A DNA stretch of 64,000 bases from positions 682,001-746,000 of the forward strand of contig NZ_CP094974.1 in NCBI RefSeq assembly GCF_022869805.1, read 5' to 3'. Both the position numbers and the translations under genes were made by a program. The notes below the pieces were generated by a model. It did no database searches and was not told the origin of the DNA. It saw nothing but the letters and a program-made list of their open reading frames with translations. How positions within the stretch are numbered: position 1 is the first letter of the stretch; every line of letters starts with the position of its first letter. Origin of the DNA: Halosolutus halophilus. Its GTDB lineage: Archaea > Halobacteriota > Halobacteria > Halobacteriales > Natrialbaceae. Below are positions 42,322 to 52,885 of the stretch, in pieces.

Positions 42322-44983
42322 TGTTCGCACCTCGAAAACGCGTTTGATATCGATATCCGCTGCGACTCGATTTGCAGGGATCGTGTTTGCACAGAACAAA
42401 CGGCAGCAGTGGACGGAAAGCACCGGGATTACACACATACGCTTGTATATATTTTAACGGTTCTCGTCAGAAGGTCGCAGACCGATTCCGCGGTTGATCC
42501 TGAATTTACATCCATATGGACGTAATAGATCATTCGAAAATCATATCAGTTCCTCGTTTTGCAATCGTTCAAACAGTTTCTCCAGATGTGATGTACCATG
42601 TGTGCCTGTGGACCGCCGTGAAGAGACTACATTCGCTCAGGACGGCATCGCGATACACGAACAAGAATCCACGTATCCGACTCGCCGCTGGTCCGTGAGA
42701 GTAGTAGAAATTCGACCTCACACTTCACGAGGATCCGAATTCGAAACACGATTTGATTGAGGACGGACGCCCGTCCGCTCGAAACCGACCGCGTAGTCTG
42801 CGTGTGTGGCAGGGTTGTCTCCGGCTTCGCATTCCACGTGCAGAACTGAAATTCATGATTTTGGACTCGTGAGCAGTCCTGCAATGACTCACGATCCATT
42901 CTCGATGTGTCCACTAGTCGTCTACCAACCCTAGTTGATACTTGTGAAACCGATCGAAACCGAAGCGACGGAACGAGAGTGTATCATCTATTTTCTTATC
43001 TTTATTATTTCCTATACGAATAGTGATTATTATGAGGCGTGCAATGAGAGGGGATATCCGACACAGGCTATATCGGACCGCGTGGACTGGGAACCGCGAC
43101 TCTACAGCCGGCAATGTGATAATATCGATGGAAACTCAAAAATTCAGTGGTATTACCTACTCATATCTTCCAGAAACCCATAAACATAATAATCTGTGGA
43201 TTCGGACCGAACTTTGGATCTTCGGTGGTGAATGTATGGGGTTGGCTTGTGACATCGACCAGAACCACACCTCTGGAACCCTGTCGCTCAGCAACCCACG
43301 CAAAAATCACTGAATGTGCAACCGCAGACGGCGGAAATAGTCGGATCTGGTAAGCCGCTGTCCGCCTTGGGATCGATTCCAGCGTACAGGCAGTACTGCT
43401 GATTGCCACACCGAATCACCGTCCCGTCAAGCGCACTGCGATACCTGACAGCGGGCTGTAAATCGTATTCATCCAGCCGATTGAGCACAACTTTCTGCGA
43501 GCGATCGAACCAGTAGTGTAGAATTTTCGAACTATATGTAAAACAGAGGAATCAGCAAGACGGAGTCGAATCCCTGAGCGCCAGCAAGCCGTGCGAAGTC
43601 TGCGGCCGTCCCACCACAACCACGTCGATCTAGGCACGCCGGCCGCTGTGGCGGTTGAGTTGTGCCGTGGTAGCCGCACGACCGTCCCACCTTCCAGTTC
43701 ACGATACACTGACTCGGGCACACTGATCCAAGCGTTCCGCGCTCCGCGGAGAACAATGTCGACGGCTGCCAGCACAATCAGCCCCGCGTTAGTGACACAG
43801 CCAGGGTTCCAGACGGACGACTGCTGCTTCTTAGGGACTGTATCTTGCGCGCCAGTGCCGTACCTAGTACGTCCTATGACATACCTGTGTTCGATGGCAC
43901 CGAACAACTCCTTCGTGATCCTAGAAGCAGAGGCTGGCCCAGGCGGCGTCAATTTACACTCGTACTGTAGTAAATACTCTTCCTCCACATACATACCCCA
44001 TTAATTATATGAGTACGTTAGTATTTCGGTGGGGAAACAGCGTTTCCACTGTAATTCCGTGTCTGCTAAGACCTGCAGTCAGTGGAGATCGAGGGTCGCT
44101 CACGATGCCGTTTTGTGTCATCGAACACCCGGTTCACGCAAGATAGACCAATGCTTCTATGCGGGCTCTCGACTATCTCCCGGTTCGGTAATGGAGTACC
44201 CAACAACGAGGCCTTCGCGTTTCCTGTGATGCTAGACCGTTGGTCGGCTGAAGCGCTCCCGAACGTTCTACGGGTGTTTGATTGTTGGATCCAGCCCGTC
44301 CAGTGGTTCACAGCATCCTGGTGGGTTGTTGTCAGTATTATCCTTCGATGATCTTCTACTACTGAGTTCGTTCTGTACGTTCGCTTGGAAATGATTTTGT
44401 TCGACTAGATCGAACACGTCTCGATAGCTTGGTGAGAATTGATCACTGGGGTCCAATGCCCATCGGAGGTTAGCAGGACCGTTGAGAGCAGTCACAGTCA
44501 AAAACGAAAATACGTGCTCGCTAACGCGGTTTGCGCTGTGAGCGCGGTGGTCGGCTGGCGTCGCGGGGTTGGGATGCTTCTTCCGCCATTGATTACAGTG
44601 GCGGTTGGTCTCAGAATCGTAATCTCCATCGGTCGGATAGCCGGCGGGAAGATGCCGATCTACAAACCATTGGAACAGACGCCGGATCCGGGCATCCAGG
44701 CATCGGTGTACGACGGGACCGGCCTGTTGTTTTGTGTGATGGGTGTCTACCAGCGTCTCACCGCCTTTCTGCTGATATTCCTAGTCGAGTCGAGAGGAGA
44801 GTTCCGCGACGGTGGCTGCCATCCTGGAAGTCACACGAGAGGACTGGCTACGGACTGTTTCGGACGGTAACCATCGGGATCAGGCGATAAGGGTTGAACT
44901 GTCAGGCCTCGTCCATCCGAGAACTCTTCTCGCTGAGCACGGTGTTGAACCGATCTTCACCAACTATGGTGCCGACCGATGTG
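42322..44983. other. 2.7 kb with no intact gene
   Basis: Only short frames without recognisable families occur here. A minus-strand frame at 43416-43994 carries a VPESVYRELEGG stretch that recalls PIN-domain toxins, but it has no DTN/D start motif and shifts frames, so it is at best a relic. The base composition is lower in GC than the neighbouring clusters. It separates the sugar cluster from the SlcC/ComC/Soe region and may be a decayed insertion. Confidence 0.5.
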
Positions 44984-45670
44984 CTATTCATCGAACGCTG
45001 CAACGAATTCGAACAGATCGTCGACGATTAGGTCGGGTTCACCGTCGTAGGTCTCCCAGGGGAGGTCCTGTCGATTGACCCAGACGGCTTGCATGCCGGC
45101 GTTCATCGCACCGAAGACGTCGTACCAGGGCGTCGCTACGTGAACGACGTTTTCGAGAGGTGTATCGGTTCGGTTCGAAGCGTGCTGATAGATCGCCGCA
45201 TCCGGCTTGTAGATCTCGATCTCGTCCGCGCTGATCGTATCGATGACGTGGTCGTCCACGTCCGCGCGTTCGACGATGGCGTCGAGGAGTTCGGGTTCGC
45301 CGTTCGAGACGATATAGAGGTCGTACCCCGCGTCATCGAGTTGTTCGAAGCTGTCGGCCACGTCCCCGAAAACGTCGAGTTGTCGGAAGACGTTGGCGAC
45401 CGCGTCGATCGTCTCTTCGGAGAGTTCGACGTCGTGGACCGCCAGCGCGTACTTCAGGGCCTGTCGCGTAGTCCGCTGGTACGGTTCGTACGCCCCTACG
45501 AAGTTACACAGCATCCGGTACTCGACAGCCCGCGTCCGCCAGCGGGTGACGATCGGGTCTGGATCGTCGACGTACTGACGAAGGACCCGGTCTGTCGACC
45601 CGAGCACGTCGACCAAGGTGGTAAACGAGTCGAACGTAATCGTCTCGATATCGTCTACGGCGACTGCCAT
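44984..45670 (-). CDS. HAD-superfamily hydrolase, haloacid-dehalogenase type II-like
   Basis: The 228-residue product has the nucleophile Asp in TITFDSFTTLVD, motif II Ser in YIVSNGEPE, motif III Lys in EIYKPDAAIY and a VATPWYDVFGAM acidic loop. The four-helix cap suggests the type II haloacid dehalogenase branch, whose members act on 2-halo acids; many in archaea are phosphatases instead. It is transcribed convergently with nothing near its end. It may belong to the organic-acid catabolism region to the right, but the link is weak. Confidence 0.8.
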   Translation of the reverse strand: MAVAVDDIETITFDSFTTLVDVLGSTDRVLRQYVDDPDPIVTRWRTRAVEYRMLCNFVGAYEPYQRTTRQALKYALAVHDVELSEETIDAVANVFRQLDVFGDVADSFEQLDDAGYDLYIVSNGEPELLDAIVERADVDDHVIDTISADEIEIYKPDAAIYQHASNRTDTPLENVVHVATPWYDVFGAMNAGMQAVWVNRQDLPWETYDGEPDLIVDDLFEFVAAFDE

Positions 45671-45849
45671 GGCAGTACCTATACGTCAGCTCTTAACAAA
45701 ATACCGGTCGGAACAGAACGGTTCGATTGTCACGAAGCGATCAACCCATGCCTCAGTCGAGGGTCCGCTTCAGGTGGCGTCACTGACAGCCCACGGCCTC
45801 GATCTCACACCGGTATCCGGGGAGACCTAGACGCTCGGCGACGTGACGA

Positions 45850-46089
45850 CTAGGAATCGTTCGTTGCTTCCGCCTCTGCGAGAGACTCCCACGCCGGGAC
45901 CGCCTGGAGGTAGATGTACCACACCCCGAAGTAGATCGTAAAGAAACTCCACAGCGGCCAGTCTAGCTGGTCGACCATGAACGCGATAGCGCCCGTCCAC
46001 AGTAGTGCAACGCTCACGTCCCGCAGGATGGCTTCGCGGTTGTGCTCGAGATAGGCACGAAACCCGCTTTTGTCCGATTCCTCCGACAT
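45850..46089 (-). CDS. Small membrane protein, 79 residues
   Basis: The product has an acidic N-terminus (SEESDKSGFRAYLEHNREAI), two membrane helices (about 28-45 and 47-63) and a short acidic tail. It lies divergent to the SlcC-like gene (46282) with about 190 bp between. I do not recognise a family with certainty; haloarchaeal genomes carry similar two-helix proteins. No function can be named. Confidence 0.6.
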   Translation of the reverse strand: MSEESDKSGFRAYLEHNREAILRDVSVALLWTGAIAFMVDQLDWPLWSFFTIYFGVWYIYLQAVPAWESLAEAEATNDS

Positions 46090-46281
46090 ATCTGTCTCTA
46101 GGAAGCGAATCTGTCGATATAAGCGTACCGTTCGACAACTGTCCCCGGGTTCTCGAGATCCCGAGTCTGTGCGGAGCCGACGGGCTCGGGCCGGGGATGC
46201 TTGTCGGCCTCTCAGTCAGTGGTAATCGCAGCCGTCTCGAGGACCGGTAACGTTTTGGACTCGTTTCGTCAACGCCTCCGT

Positions 46282-47253
46282 ATGGTAGACTATCACATTG
46301 TAGTCACTGATCATGATTTCGACGACCTGGCGATCGAACGCACAGTTCTCGACGGTATCGCCGAGGTACGGACGCTGGCAGCGGACGTAGGCGATGTCGG
46401 TCGGCAACTCCCCGACTCTGTCGATGGTATACTCAACCTCCGTGCGGAACTGGATCGGTCGGCAATCGGCAGTCTCGACGAATGCAAGATCATTGCTCGC
46501 TACGGGATCGGTGTCGACAACGTAGCCCTTGACGCGGCCAGCGAGAAGGGGATCTACGTGACAAACGTTCCGGACTACTGTCTCGAGGAGGTCGCGACTC
46601 ACGCGCTCGGAATGGCTCTGGCGCTGGCCAGGTCGCTACACCGTTACGACCGGTCAGTCGCCGGCGGCGAGTGGGATCGCGACGTTGGGACGCCGATCCA
46701 CCGGCTCTCGACACGGACCGTTGGTGTCGTCGGGTTCGGGGGGATCGGACGGGCGTTCGGCGAGCGCGCCGCCGCACTAGGGGCTGATGTGATCGCACAT
46801 GATCCGTACGTCGACGAAGAGGAAGTCGTCGACTACGACGTGACACTTCTCGGGTTCGAGGAATTGCTCGACGGTGCCGATATCATCTCTGTTCACTCTC
46901 CGCTGACCGATTCGACGAGGAGACTGTTCGACGAGGACGCTTTCCACCGAATGCGCGACGACGCGTATCTGATCAATGCCTCTCGGGGCGCGATCGTTGA
47001 CCGAGTAGCCTTACTCGACGCGCTCGAAGCCGGCAAGATCGGAGGTGCCGGACTGGACGTCTTCCCCACGGAACCGCCCGCTGCGGACGATCCGATCCGG
47101 GACCATGAGGCGGTCCTCACGACGCCGCACGTCGGCTGGTACTCCGAGGAGGCGAACGTGGAGCGGCGGCGGGCCGCCGCAAGGTGTGTTCGGCAGGCGC
47201 TGGAGGGCGATCGGCCGTCGAACCTGGTTAACGAGGATGCCGTCGACGGATGA
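46282..47253 (+). CDS. D-2-hydroxyacid dehydrogenase, SlcC-like, second copy
   Basis: The 323-residue product matches the gene at 35305 throughout: VTDHDFDDL start, VGFGGIGRAFG cofactor loop, NASRGAIVD with catalytic Arg, DVFPTEPPAADD with Glu, and TPHVGWYSEE with His. The frame is open from 46201, but the ATG at 46282 aligns with the paralog. A ComC-like gene lies next to it on the opposite strand, giving an SlcC/ComC pair, the known combination for turning (S)-sulfolactate into (R)-sulfolactate through sulfopyruvate. Confidence 0.8.
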   Translation: MVDYHIVVTDHDFDDLAIERTVLDGIAEVRTLAADVGDVGRQLPDSVDGILNLRAELDRSAIGSLDECKIIARYGIGVDNVALDAASEKGIYVTNVPDYCLEEVATHALGMALALARSLHRYDRSVAGGEWDRDVGTPIHRLSTRTVGVVGFGGIGRAFGERAAALGADVIAHDPYVDEEEVVDYDVTLLGFEELLDGADIISVHSPLTDSTRRLFDEDAFHRMRDDAYLINASRGAIVDRVALLDALEAGKIGGAGLDVFPTEPPAADDPIRDHEAVLTTPHVGWYSEEANVERRRAAARCVRQALEGDRPSNLVNEDAVDG

Positions 47254-47486
47254 GCGACTCGACGGGCGTGCGCCAGTGAGCGAACGTCTCCGGCGAGTGA
47301 GGGTCGAGACAGGCGTCTCGGTCGGACGAATCGGGCGTCTCTCGGGTTCGTTCGTCGACTTCGGCCGCTAGTCCGCTCGTTTCTATCGCGCCCAGCACAC
47401 GTCATGTCGTCATCGTTGCAAGGAGAAGACGAAAACCGGTGGCCACGCGGATGCGCTCGACCGGATGATCGGCCGTCGTAAACCGT

Positions 47487-48485
47487 CTACTCAGTGAGCG
47501 ACTGCACTTCCTCCCAGAGATCGTCGTCGATTGAGATCGTCTCGGCGTTCCGTTCCCGTTTCACTGATCGCTCGCCTGGGAGCCGTATCTCGTCGAAACC
47601 GGAGGCGAGCGGCTCACGTTTGAGCGAGTGGAGATACTCGCTTGCACGGTCCGCGAACCCTTTCCCGGCTAGTGCATCGGGATCGATGATGGCGAAGAGA
47701 TCCCCCTTCGTGCAGGGATCCTCGGTGTGGTACGTCCCGGTGACCTCCCGCCCCATTGCCGCCCCGACGAGCCCGCCGGCCAATATCTCCACAGCGATCG
47801 CCAGTCCCGATCCTTTAGGGCCGCCGAAAGGAAGTATCGTCCCTTCTAGGGCTGCCTCCGGGTCGGTCGTTGGCTCGCCTTGCGAGTCGAGAGCGATTTC
47901 TTCCGAAATGGATCCGCCCTGCTCGCTCTTCTCAAGGATCTTCCCCCGGGCGATGCTGGAGGTACTCATATCGAGATTGAAAGGTGGGTGGGTGGGTAGA
48001 CCGATCGCGATTGGATTCGTTCCCAGAATGGGTTCGGAGCCGCCGTAGGGGGGCATGGCTGGCTCTGTATTGGTCATGCCGATAGCGACGTACCCATCGT
48101 GGCGCGCCTGGTTTGTGTAATATCCGAGCATCCCGAGGTGATTAGAGCTGTGTGCACCGACCACGCCGACGCCGTACTCGTCAGCGCGGTCCATCGCCTC
48201 GGCGATCGCCCTAGTTGCAACAGTCGCGCCTAACTTCGATCCGCCGTCAAGCGTTGCCGCAGCCCCTGAATCACGCACCACCTCGATTTTGCCCTCGGGA
48301 TCGACGTTTCCGTGCTCGATTCCACGGACGTACCGTGGTAGCCGGAGGAGGCCATGTGATCCTTTGCCCATCGCATCAGCCGTCACGAGGACGTCGGCGG
48401 CGAGGTCGGAATCCGCGGGTGCGATGCCGTGGGCCTGGAACGCCTCGGATGCGACGCGTTTCGCACGCGACCTGTCGACCTCCAT
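47487..48485 (-). CDS. comC: LDH2-family dehydrogenase, ComC-like, second copy
   Basis: The 332-residue product shares all landmarks with the copy at 29871 (GKGSHGLLRLPRYVRG, TNTEPAMPPYGGSEP, GTNPIAIGLPTH, FNLDMSTSSIARG, ILPFGGPKGSGLA). The start at 48485 is set by comparison with that copy. It ends about 230 bp from the SlcC-like gene. Here no suyAB is next to it, but the Soe-like operon begins on the same strand to the right, which suggests a common theme of sulfonate oxidation. Confidence 0.75.
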   Translation of the reverse strand: MEVDRSRAKRVASEAFQAHGIAPADSDLAADVLVTADAMGKGSHGLLRLPRYVRGIEHGNVDPEGKIEVVRDSGAAATLDGGSKLGATVATRAIAEAMDRADEYGVGVVGAHSSNHLGMLGYYTNQARHDGYVAIGMTNTEPAMPPYGGSEPILGTNPIAIGLPTHPPFNLDMSTSSIARGKILEKSEQGGSISEEIALDSQGEPTTDPEAALEGTILPFGGPKGSGLAIAVEILAGGLVGAAMGREVTGTYHTEDPCTKGDLFAIIDPDALAGKGFADRASEYLHSLKREPLASGFDEIRLPGERSVKRERNAETISIDDDLWEEVQSLTE

Positions 48486-48690
48486 CAGATCGCCTCCGAT
48501 CGGTTGCCCGCTGCCGGCCGTCCGGCTGTTCGTTCGATCGGGGCCGTGCTGTAACATCCTGTTCGCGGCGAACGGTTGAGCTGATTCGAGTCGTGTGTTC
48601 TCATACCACTGATCGCCTCACACCGGATATTCCGAGAGGACGCACATAAAACACCGGTTCGCCGGTGGCAGGATGCGAGATCGCGCTAGC

Positions 48691-49866
48691 TCAGGATTCC
48701 GTTAGCCGATCGCCGCCAGTCGTAGCGAGCCGGTCGATGCGGGCGGCCGTCCGTGTACAGATCTGGTCGAACGCATTCCGGAGAGGGCCAGCGTCCTCCC
48801 GTATGACGACCGGATCGGGAAGCTCCTCCCGTTCACGCTCCTCACGCGTCCGGGGAAGGTCGAGCCGACCGATGACGGGCACTTCGATTCCTGGCGGGTT
48901 GACATCCTCCTCCCGATTCGGTGCACCGACGGCAGGATTCAGGGGGAGCCGTCCGAGCACTGGCACGTCGAACCGCTCGCTCAGCCGTCGAGCACCGCCG
49001 GTATCGAAGATTTCGTGGGTGGATCCACAATCCGGACAGTCGAAGCGGCTCATGTTCTCTACGATACCGAGGATCGGAACGTCGTACCGATCGAAGGCAC
49101 GCAGCCCCCGTTTAGCGTCCTCGATGGCGACTGGCTGTGGGGTCGTGACGATCACAGCACCGGACAATGGAAGAGATTGAGTGAGCGTCAGGTGAGCGTC
49201 GCCGGTTCCGGGCGGGAGATCGACGACGAGGTAGTCCAGACTGCCCCACTGGACATCCGTCAGTAGTTGCTTGAGGGAGTCGTCAACGAGTACGCCTCGC
49301 CATATCACGGGATCATCTTCGCCGACGAGAAAGTCCATGCTCATCGCCTTCACGCCGTGGGCGGTCCGGGGACGGATTCGGTCGTCGAGCGTCGTCTCGG
49401 GTGTCCGATCGGACAGCCCCAACATCGCCGGGGCATTCGGACCGTAGACGTCGGCATCGAGCAAGCCGACGTCGCTCCCGCTTCGAGCGAGGGAGACGGC
49501 CAAGTTCGTCGCGACCGTGCTCTTGCCGACGCCACCCTTTCCGCTTGCGACCGCGACGACGTGTTTCACGTCCGAGAGGGCATCGATGCGGACGCCCGGA
49601 TCCGGAACCGCTGGCTCCCAGACCACCTCAACAGTCGTGACGCCTGTAACCTCCAGCGCAGCGACCCTGATCTCTCGCTCGAGGCGATCTCGGACTGGGC
49701 CAGGCGGGACCGGGATCCTGACCCGGACCGTGACGGTTTCCCCGGCTACGGTCACGTCTCCACTCCCGACGAGATCAGTGCCGCCGCTCCCCCCGTCGAT
49801 CGTCACGCTGGTGAGTCGCTCACTGACGCGCTCGACCGTTTCATGTCGGGGCGTGTCCGCAACCAT
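48691..49866 (-). CDS. ApbC/Mrp-family iron-sulfur cluster carrier ATPase
   Basis: The 391-residue product has an N-terminal DUF59-like region and a P-loop ATPase domain with the deviant Walker A VASGKGGVGKST (about 126-137), LLDADVYGPN, VDLPPGTGD and ENMSRFDCPDCG, including a Cys-x2-Cys pair used by Mrp proteins to hold a 4Fe-4S cluster. The ATG at 49866 overlaps the stop of the preceding molybdopterin subunit by one base (TGATG), showing tight coupling. It probably helps mature the several clusters of the oxidoreductase. Confidence 0.9.
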   Translation of the reverse strand: MVADTPRHETVERVSERLTSVTIDGGSGGTDLVGSGDVTVAGETVTVRVRIPVPPGPVRDRLEREIRVAALEVTGVTTVEVVWEPAVPDPGVRIDALSDVKHVVAVASGKGGVGKSTVATNLAVSLARSGSDVGLLDADVYGPNAPAMLGLSDRTPETTLDDRIRPRTAHGVKAMSMDFLVGEDDPVIWRGVLVDDSLKQLLTDVQWGSLDYLVVDLPPGTGDAHLTLTQSLPLSGAVIVTTPQPVAIEDAKRGLRAFDRYDVPILGIVENMSRFDCPDCGSTHEIFDTGGARRLSERFDVPVLGRLPLNPAVGAPNREEDVNPPGIEVPVIGRLDLPRTREEREREELPDPVVIREDAGPLRNAFDQICTRTAARIDRLATTGGDRLTES

Positions 49867-52800
49867 CAGTTCGACCTCGAGGACCGCTCCTCGGGGTCCC
49901 AGCGCTCGGGTCGACCGACGGGACCGCCGACGTACCACGCCTCGTCGTCACCGTTCGTCGGCGGGGCAACGGGCCGTTTGAGCCACTTGGGTCGACGCAA
50001 CCCCTCCGGTCCCGGTGCGGCGTTCGTCTCGTCGAGCCACTCGCGATAGATCGCCATGGCTCGCTCGGTGTCGACGTAGACGTCGCCGTAGTAGTCGTCG
50101 TCTTCGGCCGGTCGCACCGTGACCTTTTGATGCCAACAATGCATCCCCGAGATCGGGTCGGGATGGGGTGCGTGCGTGAGGTTCTGCGCAACCCCTCCAT
50201 CGGTCCACCAGACGCGCTCGCTGTCCGGATCGTCGCTCTCGAACGGACCGATCCCATCGACCTGACGCATTCCCCACTGGCTCTCGGCGTTGTCCAGTGC
50301 CACCGTCACCTTTCCGTAGGGATCGCCACCCTCTTCCGCCTCCCCGTCGCCGTCCTCTCGGTCGATCTTCCACTGACCCATATGGTGAGACATGGCAGTG
50401 ATCCCGGGCTTGATCGATTCGGTCACCCACACCTCGTTCACGAAGTAGCCGATGTCCGTCTCCACACGGACGAGGTCACCGGTCTCGACGCCCAGCCTGT
50501 GGGCGTCCCTGGTGTGCAGCCAGACGGGGTTATTATGGGAGATTTCCTCGAGCCACTTGGAGTTTGACGACCGGGAGTGGATCTGGGTCGGAAGTCGAAA
50601 CGTCGGCACCAGTACCATCTCGCCGTCGTCGTAGTCGATGTTCTCGGGGTGGACATGGCTCTTTAGGTAGTGGGGGATGGTGTACTCCTCGTCGTCCCAG
50701 CCCCACTCCGCGATCGTCTTCGAATAGAACTGCTGTTTTCCGGTCGGGGTGGGAAACCCGCGTTTCGGTTCGCCGTCGACCATCACGCCCAGCACTTCTG
50801 AGCTATCCGACTCGGAGGCCGTCTCCGGCCGATCACCCCGGCGGATCGTGCCGTACTCGTCGACCCACACGTCGTCATCCTCGAGGATTGACTCGTCGAT
50901 TGGTTCCTCGTGAAGCACATAGTCGTTCGTCGAAGCCTCGAAGGCGCCGTGATGTTTCATGTACTCCAGAGGTGTCATCCCTTCCGCGTCGGCGCGCTCG
51001 ACGAGGGCCTCCTCGTGTTCGAAGACGTACCTGTAGTACTCGTCGATCGTCATCTTCGGTGGTTCCTCGCCGTCGTCGCCCTCGCGGTACGGACTCTCGA
51101 AGTGTTCGCGAATCCCAAGTTCGCCGTCCTCGTCGAGCTGCCAGGAGAGTTCGATCCAGAACTCGTCTTCTTCCCATACCTCACCGGGATTTGCCTCGTA
51201 GGTGTACTCGACGTTCTCGCCCTCGCGCTCGGCGAACTCCCGAAGGACGGGCTGACGGTAGGTGACCCACGTTCCGGCGTGGGTCTCCTGGCTCTGGATG
51301 TCGTGGCGCTCCGGACTGTGGCCCATCGGCAGGACGTAGTCGGCGAAGTACGCCGTCTCGTTCCAAGTAGGCGTGAGCGCGACGTGCATCCCGACCATCT
51401 CCTCGTCGCTCAGCGCCTCGATCCAGGAGAACCCGTCAGGGTAGGTGTAGACGGGGTTGAACACGCGGGTGAAATACACCGACAACTTCCCGCGGCCCTC
51501 CTTGAGGAAGTACGGCAACAGCTGACTCATCTCGTAGTGGGCGAAGGGATACTCGACGGGCAACTGGAGTTCGTCCCAGAGTGTCTGGCGCGGCGGCTCC
51601 TTCGGCATCTCCGGCTCGAACTTGTGCCATGCGTTCGGCGACGTTCCGCCTTTCGTCCCGACGCTCCCGGTCAAGACTGACAGGAAGTGCAGACACCGCG
51701 AGACCTGCCAACCACCGCGGTTGCCGCTGGCGGCGCTGCGCCAGATGTGGCTCGCGAACCGATCGCCGGCGGTACCGATCTTCCGGCCGATCGTTTCGAT
51801 CTTCGCGGCGTCGACGCCGCTTTCGCCCGCCGCAGACTGGGGCGTAAACTCCGCATAGATTTCCTTCAGCGTCCGGATATAGGTCTCGAAGCTGCGTTCG
51901 CGGTCGGGATACTCCTCATCAAGGAATTGTCCCCAATTGACCCAGTTCCGGAGGAATTCTGCGTCGTAGAGGTCTTCCTTGAGGATCACGTTCGCCATCG
52001 ACAGCAGGACGGCAGCCTCGCTGCCGGGCTGGGTCGGCAGCCAGTGGTCGGCCATCGCCGCGGTGTTCGAGAGCCGTGGATCCATCACTGCGAGCTGTCC
52101 ACCGTCTTGCATGCCCTCGATGATCCGCTGTGCGTGCGGATTGAAGTAGTGTCCAGATTCGAGGTGGGCCGACAGAAGCAAAACGACTTCCGCATTGGCG
52201 AAGTCCGCGCTCGGCCGGTCGTACTTATGCCAGAGGGCATACCCGGCCCGCGCGCCTGCACTACAAATATTCGTATGCGAATTGTGACCGTCCAGCCCCC
52301 AAGCGTCGATGACCCGATCCATGAATCCCTCGTGGCCCGGGCGTCCGACGTGGTAAGTAATCTCGTTTTCTCGGCCGTCTTCGATAGTCTTGCGCATCTC
52401 ACTGGCAATATCATCGAGAGCGTCTTCCCAGGAGACGCGTTTCCACTTGCCGCTCCCTCGCGGTCCGTCGCGCCTGAGCGGGTATCGGATGCGCTGGGGG
52501 TCGGTCAGCTGATTGATCGTCGCCGGTCCTTTCGCGCAGTTGCGCCCGCGCGAGCCAGGGTGTTCGGGGTTCCCCTCGATCTTCCGAATCTCCCCGGTTT
52601 CCTTGTCGATGTAGGTCAGGAGGCCACAGCCGGCCTCGCAGTTGAAACACGCCGTCGGAACGAGCGAGTATTCGCGGGGTTCGCCGCTGGACTCGTACTC
52701 CAGGTAGGAGTCCCACGTCTCGGGATCGGGATAGGACGCGAGCTGACCGTCAGGACCGATGCTTTCGACGCCGTCGGCGCCGAGTCGCTGGCGTTGCTTT

Positions 52801-52883
52801 TTCGTGTCTGTCGTTCGGTTCGACAGAATACCTAGCCGTTCGGCGAGTCGTTCGACTCGAGTCGGAGTGAAGTTGTTTCCCAT
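49866..52883 (-). CDS. soeA: Cytoplasmic molybdopterin oxidoreductase, SoeA-like catalytic subunit
   Basis: The 1005-residue product is a DMSO-reductase-superfamily enzyme. An N-terminal 4Fe-4S site uses Cys79, Cys82, Cys86 and Cys116; Cys207 (SHTNICSAGARAG) is the likely Mo ligand; TGSVGTKGG and HGAF segments follow, and the C-terminal domain has VWLHTRDAHRLGVETGDLV. No Tat signal is visible, so it stays in the cytoplasm, as in sulfite dehydrogenase SoeABC and unlike Psr/Phs. It starts 2 nt after the fused FeS/NrfD gene; frame upstream of 52883 is antiparallel noise. Inferred role: sulfite to sulfate, electrons to quinone. Other oxyanion substrates remain possible. Confidence 0.8.
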   Translation of the reverse strand: MGNNFTPTRVERLAERLGILSNRTTDTKKQRQRLGADGVESIGPDGQLASYPDPETWDSYLEYESSGEPREYSLVPTACFNCEAGCGLLTYIDKETGEIRKIEGNPEHPGSRGRNCAKGPATINQLTDPQRIRYPLRRDGPRGSGKWKRVSWEDALDDIASEMRKTIEDGRENEITYHVGRPGHEGFMDRVIDAWGLDGHNSHTNICSAGARAGYALWHKYDRPSADFANAEVVLLLSAHLESGHYFNPHAQRIIEGMQDGGQLAVMDPRLSNTAAMADHWLPTQPGSEAAVLLSMANVILKEDLYDAEFLRNWVNWGQFLDEEYPDRERSFETYIRTLKEIYAEFTPQSAAGESGVDAAKIETIGRKIGTAGDRFASHIWRSAASGNRGGWQVSRCLHFLSVLTGSVGTKGGTSPNAWHKFEPEMPKEPPRQTLWDELQLPVEYPFAHYEMSQLLPYFLKEGRGKLSVYFTRVFNPVYTYPDGFSWIEALSDEEMVGMHVALTPTWNETAYFADYVLPMGHSPERHDIQSQETHAGTWVTYRQPVLREFAEREGENVEYTYEANPGEVWEEDEFWIELSWQLDEDGELGIREHFESPYREGDDGEEPPKMTIDEYYRYVFEHEEALVERADAEGMTPLEYMKHHGAFEASTNDYVLHEEPIDESILEDDDVWVDEYGTIRRGDRPETASESDSSEVLGVMVDGEPKRGFPTPTGKQQFYSKTIAEWGWDDEEYTIPHYLKSHVHPENIDYDDGEMVLVPTFRLPTQIHSRSSNSKWLEEISHNNPVWLHTRDAHRLGVETGDLVRVETDIGYFVNEVWVTESIKPGITAMSHHMGQWKIDREDGDGEAEEGGDPYGKVTVALDNAESQWGMRQVDGIGPFESDDPDSERVWWTDGGVAQNLTHAPHPDPISGMHCWHQKVTVRPAEDDDYYGDVYVDTERAMAIYREWLDETNAAPGPEGLRRPKWLKRPVAPPTNGDDEAWYVGGPVGRPERWDPEERSSRSN

Positions 52884-52885
52884 GG

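Noticed and set aside
43416-43994. PIN-domain toxin or transposase in the gene-poor stretch
   Set aside because: Only one short VPESVYREL-like string fits; the acidic active-site motifs are missing and no partner antitoxin or terminal repeats are seen.
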